NCBI GenBank assembly: GCA_025927935.1
Contig: JAICKM010000481.1
Location: 1 to 5,599 of the forward strand
Reading direction: 5' to 3'
Source of the DNA: Chloroflexia bacterium
Lineage (GTDB): Bacteria > Chloroflexota > Chloroflexia > QHBQ01 > JADMIH01
Length of the DNA: 5,599 bases
The notes beneath the pieces are model-generated. The model saw only the letters and a list, made by a program, of their open reading frames with translations. It was not told the origin of the DNA and searched no databases. A program made the translations under genes and the position numbers. This document shows, one piece after another, positions 1 through 5,599 of this stretch; the stretch's first letter is position 1; each line of letters opens with the position of its first letter.

Positions 1-2
1 AT

Positions 3-953
3 CAGTATCTCCTGTTCGACCACTTCTTCAGCGCGGCGGCGGCCGGCAGCGTCACCAATCATATGTACTGGGTGGCCGGGGCCCCCGGCACCACGAACGA
101 CCAGTTGCCCGACGCAGGCTGGGGCGACTTGCCGACCATCTTCGACCGCTTGCAGGCGCAGGGCGTCTCCTGGAAATTCTACGTGCAGAACTACGATCCC
201 AGCCTGACCTACCGGCACCGGGAGCATGGACCACGCGATACGCAGATTGTGCGCGTGCCGCTGCTGGCCTATGACCGCTTCATCGACGATCCGGCGCTCG
301 CCGGCCACATTGTCGATCTCGACACCTACTATGATGATGTGCGCAACGGTACGCTGCCGGCTGTAGCCTACATCGCCCCTCTGGGCGCCAGCGAGCAACC
401 GCCGGGCGACGTCGGCGCGGGCCAGCGCTTCGTGAAGGGCCTGGTCGATACGCTGGTCAAGAGCGACGCCTGGGCGAGTTCCGCTTTCATCCTTACCTAC
501 GATTATTGGGGTGGCTGGTACGACCACGTTGCGCCGCCGCGGGTCGACAGCTATGGCTACGGCTTCCGCGTGCCCACCCTGCTGATCAGCCCCTACGTGC
601 GCAAGGGCACGATCAACAGCACTACGTTTGACGTTACGTCCGTTCTGAAATTCATCGAGGAAAACTACGGGCTGAAGCCGTTAGCCACGCGGGATGCGCA
701 GGCCACGAGCATCGCCAAGGCATTCAATTTCGCGCAGGCGCCACGCGCGCCGCAGATTCTTTCGCTGGACCCGCCCGCGGGCACACTGCCGGGACCGCGC
801 CGGGTCGTTCTGGAACTGTCCTACGGCGGTGCGTTAGTCATTGCCGCACTGATTATCGCCTGGGCGGCGTTCGGTTCACGGTTCCGGATGCGCTCTATTT
901 ACATCCGATCGGTGTCTGCCAGGCTCCCCTCGAGGAAGGATGGTAAGCGATGA
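3..953 (+). CDS. Membrane-anchored phosphoesterase (PF04185, phospholipase C/acid phosphatase-like), 5'-truncated by the window
   Basis: The 316 visible residues match the C-terminal two-thirds of the phosphoesterase family that includes phospholipase C and AcpA-type acid phosphatases, which hydrolyse phosphate esters outside the cytoplasm. The frame is open to the left edge and family-like sequence (LFDHFF, then NH) lies upstream of the first ATG at 63, so that ATG is not the start; the true start, any signal peptide and the nucleophile region are outside. Visible landmarks, numbered from base 3: NH at 19-20, SEQPPG at 130-135, [11 protein letters not shown] at 166-176, YGYGFRVP just after, and [12 protein letters not shown]. 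Residues 272-291 (bases 816-875) form a hydrophobic helix, followed by a 25-residue Arg/Lys-rich tail, so the enzyme domain should face outside on a C-terminal anchor. Two normally conserved positions differ: Gln at 132 (396-398) for His, and Tyr at 168 (504-506) for Asp/Glu. Family assignment is firm; substrate and activity are unknown. Its stop overlaps the next gene's start. Confidence 0.9.
   Translation, partial: QYLLFDHFFSAAAAGSVTNHMYWVAGAPGTTNDQLPDAGWGDLPTIFDRLQAQGVSWKFYVQNYDPSLTYRHREHGPRDTQIVRVPLLAYDRFIDDPALAGHIVDLDTYYDDVRNGTLPAVAYIAPLGASEQPPGDVGAGQRFVKGLVDTLVKSDAWASSAFILTYDYWGGWYDHVAPPRVDSYGYGFRVPTLLISPYVRKGTINSTTFDVTSVLKFIEENYGLKPLATRDAQATSIAKAFNFAQAPRAPQILSLDPPAGTLPGPRRVVLELSYGGALVIAALIIAWAAFGSRFRMRSIYIRSVSARLPSRKDGKR
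816..875 (+). other. C-terminal transmembrane anchor of the phosphoesterase
   Basis: Twenty uncharged residues ([20 protein letters not shown]) follow a Pro-rich linker and a PRR basic pair. They are followed by a tail with six Arg and Lys residues within the first stretch and RKDGKR at the very end. By the positive-inside rule the tail is cytoplasmic and the catalytic domain is outside, provided an N-terminal export signal exists upstream of the window. Related phosphoesterases in Chloroflexota and Actinomycetota, as I recall them, often carry such an anchor. Confidence 0.8.
932..940 (+). promoter_or_regulatory. Ribosome-binding site of the Ig-repeat protein gene
   Basis: The purine run GAGGAAGGA lies inside the last codons of the phosphoesterase gene and ends 9 bases before the ATG at 950. 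The AAGGA part has normal Shine-Dalgarno spacing to that ATG. It settles the start of the downstream gene, since a competing out-of-frame ATG at 940 has no room for this site. Confidence 0.8.
950..953 (+). promoter_or_regulatory. ATGA stop/start overlap (translational coupling site)
   Basis: The start codon ATG (950-952) and the stop codon TGA (951-953) of the upstream gene share bases. With a ribosome-binding site just before it, this arrangement usually lets a ribosome that finishes the first gene re-initiate on the second, tying their output together. No promoter is seen between the two genes and there is no space for one outside coding sequence. Confidence 0.85.
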
Positions 954-1039
954 ACTATCGACTGCAAATTATCCGCACGCCTTTGACGCTGGTCCTGCTG
1001 GCCCTGCTGGCGCTACTGAGCGGTCTCTCGGCCCAGGCC
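950..1039 (+). other. Signal peptide of the Ig-repeat protein
   Basis: Residues 1-30: an N-region with Arg4 and Arg9, a leucine/alanine-rich core (residues 12-23), then SGLSAQA as a signal peptidase I site with Ala at -3 and -1 before Gly31. There is no cysteine at the cleavage region, so it is not a lipoprotein signal, and no twin-arginine motif, so Sec export is expected. Confidence 0.85.
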
Positions 1040-4000
1040 GGTCAGCGCCCGGCGCAGCCCGCCGGCAGCCCGGCCCCCGCCGGCGAGCGCCCGACGCGGG
1101 CCCCCGACCACACGACCACCGTGCTCACCGTCCAACTGCCCGTGGCCCACGACACGGGGCGGCATCTGCCCGTGGTGGCCCATCTGACGAAGAGCACCGG
1201 TGAGCCCATCAGCGGCATCACGATTGTCTTCTTCGTCGACTCCCAGCGCGACGGCCAGGCGAATACGGATGCCAACGGTAATGCGACCTGGCGGCTGCGC
1301 ACCGAACTGAATGCCGGGACGCACTATGTCCAGGTGGTGCTGTACCAGGTCGGCTCGTTGCTGCCCGCCCAGGCTTCGACCCAACTGCTGGTCGAAGGCA
1401 CTAAACTGGACCTGCAGATCGTGCCGGCCCTGGCGGCGGGCGGGAGCCGCGCGCTGATAACCGCGCACCTGACCAGCGCGTCCGGCAAGCCGGTCGAAGG
1501 TGGCTTGATCACCTTCTCGGTGGACGGCACGCGCGCCGGGGAAGCCGCCACCGACCCCACCGGCACGGCCCAGTGGCGCTTCGACGGCAACCTGGCCGCC
1601 GGGAACCACACGATCCAGGCGGCGTTCGCCGGGCTGCCCGCGTTCACCCCATCGCAGGCGTCCGCGTCGCTGGCGGCGGGGGCGTCCAAGCTAACCATCG
1701 CGCGGGTGCCCGCGCCGGGCCAGAATCCCAGTCGAGCGCCGGTGGTCGCCCACCTCACCACGGACGCCGGCACGCCGATCAACGGCGCGTCCATTACCTT
1801 CCTGACCGATAACCAGCCGAACGGGCAAACCGCGACCGACCCGGCGGGCAACGCCGTCTGGCATCCGCGCACCGAACTGGCGGTCGGCACCCACACCATC
1901 ACCGCGGTCTTCGACGGCGTGCAGGGCTACCTGGCCTCGCGGGCCACGTTGCAAGTGAGTGTCGCGCCGACGACCCTGACGATCAAGGCGGCCTCGACCG
2001 CGAATCAGAGCGGTTCGCGCGTCCCCGTCGTGGCCCATCTCGTCGATGGCGCCGGTAAGCCGGTTGAGCAAGCGACCGTGGATTTCCTGGTGGACGGCGT
2101 GCGCGACGGCGAAGCCTCCACCGACAGCGCGGGCGACGCCACCTGGCGGCTGCGCACCGATCTGGCGGGGGGCGCGCACAAGGTCGAAGCCGTGTTCTCC
2201 GGACTGGCCGACCTCGGCCCGTCGCGCAGCACACTGCAAGTGACCGTGAACACGACCCGGCTCGTCGTGCAGACGAGCGCCGCCGGGTCATCCGCAGCGG
2301 TCACGGCCCGGCTCACCACCGCGGACGGCAAGCCGGTGCCCAACGCCCTGATTAAGTTCCTGGTGGACGGCACGGCGGACAGCGCCACGGCGACCGATGC
2401 CGCCGGTAACGCCGAGTGGCGCACGCGCCAGGGGCTGCCGGCCGGAGCGCATAAGATCGAAGCGGTGTTCGAGGGCCTGCCGGGGCTGCTGGGCGCCCAG
2501 GCCACGATCCAGTTGACCGTCGGCGGCACGAAGATCGATCTGCGCATGGCGGCCACCGCCGGGCAGGTCGGGACCCGGATTCCGGTTGTCGCCCATCTCA
2601 CCACGGCCAACGGCCAGCCGGTCGCCAAGACCGTGGTCGAGTTCCTGGTGGACGGCGCGCACGACGGCGAAGCCCTGACCGACCAGGCGGGTAATGCCAC
2701 CTGGCGGCTGCGCGAGGGCATAACCTCCGGGAGCCACAAAGTCGTCGCCACGTTTGCCGGATCGCCCACGCTCGCGGGCGCCACGACCAGCATGCAAGTT
2801 ACGGTGGGCGCCACGAAGCTGGAGTTCCGCTCCAGCGGCCAGGCGTCGATTATCGTGCGGCTGACCGCGGGCGGCCAGCCGGTCGCCAAGGCGCCGATCC
2901 ACTTCCTGGTCGACGGCAAGGAGACCGGGCAGGTGGCGACCGATGCCACGGGCACGGCGACCTGGACCCCCAAGGGCCAACTGGCGGCCGGCGGTCATAA
3001 GATCGACGCCGTCTTCCGCGGGGCGCCCGGCCTGCTGGCGAGCCAGGCATTCACCCAGTTGATGGTGGGCGCGACCACACTCGCGGTCCAGCCGGTCGCC
3101 GGGGGCACGCCGGGCAGCACGCGCCAGCAGGTAACGGCGCATCTGGTTGACGCCGCGGGTAAGCCGGTGGCGAAGGCGACCATCCAGTTCCTGGCCGACG
3201 GTACGCGCGACGGCGAAGCCGCCACCGATGCCGACGGCAACGCCACCTGGCATATCCGCCGCGACCTGGCGGCCGGAGCGCACAAGATCGACGCGACGTT
3301 TGCCGGGATGCCCGGCCTGGTCGGGTCGCGCGCCTCGACCCAGGTCAATGTCGCCGTCAGCAAGCTTGAACTTCAGCAGAGTCCCGCCGCGGCCGGCGGC
3401 ACGCGCGTGCCGACCGTGGCTCACCTGACCGACGCCGCCGGCAAACCGATCAGCGGCGCCGTTATCGAGTTCCAGATCGACGGCGTGCGCGACGGGGAAG
3501 CCGCCACGGACGCCAATGGGAACGCCACCTGGCGCGTGAGCCAGTCGCCCGCGCAGGGATCGCATAAGGTAGCCGCCGTCTTCGGGGGCATGCCGGGCCT
3601 GCTCGGTGCGCAGGCGAGCACGCAGTTCAGCGTGGGCTCGACCACCCTGGCGGTACGGATGGTCACCGATCCGGCGCAGAGCGGGGAGCGCCCCCCGGTC
3701 ACCGCGCATCTGACCGACAGCGCGGGTAAGCCGGTCGCGGGCGGCGTGGTGCAGATCCTGGTGGACGGCAAGCGCGACGGCGAAGCGGCGACCAATGCCG
3801 CGGGCGACGCCGCGTGGCGCATCCGCAGCGATCTCACCCCCGGCACGCACAAGATCGAAGCCCAGTTCGTGGGCTTGCCGGGCTTGCTGCCTGCGACCGC
3901 GGCCACACAACTGACTATCGCCCCGACCAACCTGGTTCTGCAGTCGGTACCCTCCGGCGCGCAGGTGGGCGATCCCTTCGTGATGCAAGCGCGGCTTACC

Positions 4001-5590
4001 AATGCGGCCGGCGCGGCCATTCCCGACGCGCGCGTGGAATTCTTCGTGAACGGCAGCCGCGACGGGGAAGCGCGCACCGACGCCGGCGGCGCCGTCACCT
4101 GGCGGCTGCGGCGGCTGCTGAGCGCGGGGACCTACACCGTCACCGCCCAGTTCGCCGGGGTGCCCGGCCTGGAGCCGGAGGCCAGCTCCGCGCAGGCCAC
4201 CGTCAAGCCCAAGGAGATCGAGATCCAGACCGTCCCGACGCTACCGGGCATGCAGTTCATGCTCGACGACAAGACGTTTACCAGCGACGCCAACGGCATC
4301 GTGCGGCTGCCGGTTTCCGAGCCGCGCACCTACAAGCTCAAGGTGCTGCCGCTGGACGCCGGCAAGGCGGGAGTGCGCGCCGAGTTCGTGCGCTGGGGCG
4401 ATGACATCTTCACCGCGGAGCGCGATCTCGTCGTCCCCGCCCGCGACCGCTATCAGATCGGGTTCAATGTCAGCTATCTGGTCAACCTCACGTTCGCCGA
4501 TCTCGGCGGGCGGGCCGTCGATCCGTCCCGCGTGACGGCGATCACGCTTAAGAGCAGCAACGGCAAGGACACCTCCACCGGCACCTCGACCTCGCGCTGG
4601 CTGCCCGGCACCGGGGTGACGCGCACAGGCGTCGGCCTCCAGGAACGGAAGATCCAGTACGCTCTGGAAGAAGCGATCGTCGGCGGGTCCAATGTCGTGA
4701 ACCAATCCGAGCAACGCTTCACGCCGGGCACGGCCACCACCTGGCCGATCACCCTGCGCTTCTACACCGTCCACTTCATCGCGCGGGACGCGCTGTTCGA
4801 CTTCCCGATGGGCAAGAGCGTCCGGCTCGAATATCCCGACAAGCACGTGCAGAACATCGCCTTGGGGCCGAACGCTGAGTTCACTCTCGATTCGCTGCCG
4901 CGCGGCGCCTACCAGGTCAGCGTCGTCAACGTGCCTGGTATCTCGCCGGCCACGCCCATCGCCCTGTCGCAAGACCAGGACGCGCGCTTGCTGGTGCTCA
5001 GTTATCTCGACATCGCCGTCGCGCTGGGCGTGCTGGGGCTGATCGCACTCGGCCTGCTGCTCGTGGGCCGCTTCCAGGTCATCGCCAAAGTGCGGCGCCG
5101 CTTCGGTTGGGAGAAAGTGGGCGTCGCCCCGGCCCATCGCACCGTGCGGCTGCCCGAACAGGACCAGCGCGCCATCCTAGCCGGCACGGCGCCGCTCGCC
5201 GGGGAAGAACATCCGCATGTGAATACCACGTCGCGCTACTCGGTGCCCGAACTCATGACCTATGAGGTGGTCAACGGCTCGCGCAATGTGGAGCGCATCC
5301 TGCTCGGCGACCGGCTGTGGGAGCGCACACCTAACGGCGAGTGGCTCGTCAGCGCGCGGGCCAAGGATGCCGATGCCGAGCACGCCGCCGATGTCGTGCC
5401 CGACGGCGTTCCCGTGGAGCCGGCTCCCGAAATCGAGCAGGAGGGTAACGTCACCATCCTGCGCTGGTATGACCTGGATCGCGATGCGGATATCACCTTG
5501 CAGGTGGACTCCGCCACCGGGGTCCCCCAGTCGATGCGCCAGGCGCCGCGTAACGCCGGCCCCGGCTTTACCGTGACCTACAACAACTAA
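950..5590 (+). CDS. Giant single-pass membrane protein with eleven Ig-like repeats and a LolA/LppX-like C-terminal region
   Basis: This 1546-residue protein has no name I recognise. In order: signal peptide 1-30 ending AQA before Gly31; Pro/Ala-rich linker 31-54; eleven Ig-like repeats 55-1087; a short SDANG-containing segment and an EFVRWGDD segment (1088 to about 1170) like divergent bacterial surface repeats; a beta-rich region to 1350 with a SLPRGAY motif at 1315-1321; membrane helix about 1352-1373 followed by KVRRR; a linker; and a region from about 1429 with [12 protein letters not shown] and a closing [11 protein letters not shown]...FTVTYNN pattern recalling LolA/LppX-like domains. 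There are no cysteines, so no lipobox and no disulfides, and no LPXTG sorting signal. The start at 950 is fixed by the ribosome-binding site and by the signal peptide beginning there. A rigid surface stalk, adhesin or scaffold for the co-transcribed phosphoesterase is inference. Secretion and the repeat architecture are clear from sequence; the biological role is unknown. Confidence 0.93.
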   Translation: MNYRLQIIRTPLTLVLLALLALLSGLSAQAGQRPAQPAGSPAPAGERPTRAPDHTTTVLTVQLPVAHDTGRHLPVVAHLTKSTGEPISGITIVFFVDSQRDGQANTDANGNATWRLRTELNAGTHYVQVVLYQVGSLLPAQASTQLLVEGTKLDLQIVPALAAGGSRALITAHLTSASGKPVEGGLITFSVDGTRAGEAATDPTGTAQWRFDGNLAAGNHTIQAAFAGLPAFTPSQASASLAAGASKLTIARVPAPGQNPSRAPVVAHLTTDAGTPINGASITFLTDNQPNGQTATDPAGNAVWHPRTELAVGTHTITAVFDGVQGYLASRATLQVSVAPTTLTIKAASTANQSGSRVPVVAHLVDGAGKPVEQATVDFLVDGVRDGEASTDSAGDATWRLRTDLAGGAHKVEAVFSGLADLGPSRSTLQVTVNTTRLVVQTSAAGSSAAVTARLTTADGKPVPNALIKFLVDGTADSATATDAAGNAEWRTRQGLPAGAHKIEAVFEGLPGLLGAQATIQLTVGGTKIDLRMAATAGQVGTRIPVVAHLTTANGQPVAKTVVEFLVDGAHDGEALTDQAGNATWRLREGITSGSHKVVATFAGSPTLAGATTSMQVTVGATKLEFRSSGQASIIVRLTAGGQPVAKAPIHFLVDGKETGQVATDATGTATWTPKGQLAAGGHKIDAVFRGAPGLLASQAFTQLMVGATTLAVQPVAGGTPGSTRQQVTAHLVDAAGKPVAKATIQFLADGTRDGEAATDADGNATWHIRRDLAAGAHKIDATFAGMPGLVGSRASTQVNVAVSKLELQQSPAAAGGTRVPTVAHLTDAAGKPISGAVIEFQIDGVRDGEAATDANGNATWRVSQSPAQGSHKVAAVFGGMPGLLGAQASTQFSVGSTTLAVRMVTDPAQSGERPPVTAHLTDSAGKPVAGGVVQILVDGKRDGEAATNAAGDAAWRIRSDLTPGTHKIEAQFVGLPGLLPATAATQLTIAPTNLVLQSVPSGAQVGDPFVMQARLTNAAGAAIPDARVEFFVNGSRDGEARTDAGGAVTWRLRRLLSAGTYTVTAQFAGVPGLEPEASSAQATVKPKEIEIQTVPTLPGMQFMLDDKTFTSDANGIVRLPVSEPRTYKLKVLPLDAGKAGVRAEFVRWGDDIFTAERDLVVPARDRYQIGFNVSYLVNLTFADLGGRAVDPSRVTAITLKSSNGKDTSTGTSTSRWLPGTGVTRTGVGLQERKIQYALEEAIVGGSNVVNQSEQRFTPGTATTWPITLRFYTVHFIARDALFDFPMGKSVRLEYPDKHVQNIALGPNAEFTLDSLPRGAYQVSVVNVPGISPATPIALSQDQDARLLVLSYLDIAVALGVLGLIALGLLLVGRFQVIAKVRRRFGWEKVGVAPAHRTVRLPEQDQRAILAGTAPLAGEEHPHVNTTSRYSVPELMTYEVVNGSRNVERILLGDRLWERTPNGEWLVSARAKDADAEHAADVVPDGVPVEPAPEIEQEGNVTILRWYDLDRDADITLQVDSATGVPQSMRQAPRNAGPGFTVTYNN
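1112..4210 (+). repeat. Eleven tandem in-frame Ig-like repeats (about 285 bp each)
   Basis: Repeats by residue: R1 55-150, R2 151-245, R3 246-340, R4 341-435, R5 436-526, R6 527-621, R7 622-708, R8 709-803, R9 804-897, R10 898-992, R11 993-1087. Each runs: a (T/S)xL strand, a variable linker, (V/T)AHLT...GKPV, a FLVDG strand, [18 protein letters not shown], then AGxHKIEAxFxGLPGLL and a closing QxTV. The pattern fits bacterial Ig-like domains of the Big_3 type, seven-stranded beta sandwiches chained into stalks on surface proteins. Tryptophan in the ATW motif is present in all eleven. R5 (91) and R7 (87) are shorter at the front linker; R1-R3 and R11 diverge most and R4, R6 and R8-R10 are the most alike. 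At the DNA level only short blocks are identical, for example ACCTGGCGGCTGCG at 1286, 2141, 2699 and 4097. Confidence 0.92.
4211..4999 (+). other. Beta-rich membrane-proximal region of the Ig-repeat protein
   Basis: Residues 1088-1350 do not continue the repeat pattern. The first part ([20 protein letters not shown], then TYKLKV) looks like the second half of a repeat without its tryptophan. Next, EFVRWGDD (1145-1152) followed by [15 protein letters not shown] resembles the FxxWxD core of bacterial surface repeat domains of the Flg_new_2/InlB B-repeat type. A Ser/Thr-rich stretch around [10 protein letters not shown] follows, then from about 1271 a compact module: [32 protein letters not shown] and ALSQDQ, running directly into the membrane helix. 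I recall the last module in similar membrane proteins of related bacteria but cannot name it. Confidence 0.55.
5012..5068 (+). other. Transmembrane helix of the Ig-repeat protein
   Basis: Residues 1355-1373 ([19 protein letters not shown]) are uncharged and strongly hydrophobic, with an Asp just before. [14 protein letters not shown] follows, rich in positive charge. With the N-terminal signal peptide this gives a type I topology: about 1320 residues outside and about 170 inside. Confidence 0.88.
5234..5587 (+). other. C-terminal LolA/LppX-like region, predicted cytoplasmic
   Basis: Residues 1429-1546 read as a beta domain: a [24 protein letters not shown] strand pair broken by a turn, NGEWLVSA, an acidic insertion (about 1473-1500), then VTILRWYD and [11 protein letters not shown] followed by FTVTYNN. 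The order 'gDrlW.r...g.W', then 'vD..TGvP..m' and a final TVTY strand recalls LolA/LppX-like lipoprotein-carrier folds and similar domains in Chloroflexota membrane proteins. The match is by eye on a few motifs, so the assignment is tentative. Confidence 0.4.
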
Positions 5591-5599
5591 GACTATCGC

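Noticed and set aside
63..65. ATG as the start of the phosphoesterase
   Set aside because: The frame stays open to base 3 and the preceding residues (LFDHFF...NH) fit the family, so it is an internal methionine with no ribosome-binding site.
940..1203. Overlapping + strand frame starting at the ATG at 940
   Set aside because: It has a low-complexity Pro/Arg/Gly-rich product, overlaps a clear signal peptide in another frame, and the purine-rich site abuts its ATG with no spacing.
2288..3988. Antisense open frame of 566 residues within the repeat array
   Set aside because: It mirrors the repeats of the + strand gene, is rich in Arg/Gly/Ala/His, has no recognisable domain, and long open antisense frames are expected in G+C-rich coding DNA.
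1112..4210. CRISPR array or non-coding tandem repeat
   Set aside because: The period is about 285 bases, the repeats keep frame and diverge mostly at synonymous or tolerant positions, and there is no repeat/spacer pattern.
5400..5590. Sortase (LPXTG) anchoring or lipoprotein attachment of the large protein
   Set aside because: There is no LPXTG-like motif, the helix is about 170 residues from the end, and there is no cysteine for a lipobox.
5591..5599. Terminator or next gene after the stop codon
   Set aside because: Only nine bases remain, too few to show a hairpin, a ribosome-binding site or a start.

Overview
The window is a G+C-rich (about two-thirds by eye), gene-dense piece of bacterial chromosome with all coding on the + strand. 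It holds two genes of an apparent operon: the 3' two-thirds or so of a membrane-anchored phosphoesterase (PF04185-type) and a complete 1546-residue surface protein built mostly of Ig-like repeats. There is no RNA gene, insertion sequence, CRISPR array or gene-free stretch above 300 bases. The phosphoesterase subtype (long aromatic motif ending in WYDHV, plus a C-terminal membrane anchor) and the C-terminal module of the second protein most resemble what I recall from Chloroflexota and some Actinomycetota. I lean to Chloroflexota, but this is family recollection and not proof.

Layout: 3-953 is the phosphoesterase, open at the left edge, ending in one membrane helix and a very basic tail. A purine-rich ribosome-binding site (932-940) precedes an ATGA overlap (950-953), where the next gene starts inside the stop of the first. 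950-5590 encodes, in order, a signal peptide (residues 1-30), a Pro/Ala-rich linker (31-54), eleven tandem Ig-like repeats of mostly 94-96 residues (55-1087), a different beta-rich region (1088-1350), one membrane helix (about 1352-1373), a basic stretch, and a C-terminal region (about 1388-1546) that recalls LolA/LppX-like lipoprotein domains. Only 9 bases follow its stop.

The two products share one plan: an exported ectodomain, one membrane helix near the C-terminus and a basic cytoplasmic side. With the overlapping start codon this suggests they are made together and act together at the cell surface, the Ig-repeat protein perhaps being a long stalk, adhesin or scaffold next to the phosphoesterase. 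Three points deserve a second look. The phosphoesterase differs from the family pattern at two usually conserved positions (Glu-Gln-Pro where Glu-His-Pro is expected; Asp-Tyr where Asp-Asp/Glu is expected). Every Ig-like repeat keeps one tryptophan at the same place. The C-terminal region of the big protein looks like an extracytoplasmic domain but is predicted to lie inside the cell.
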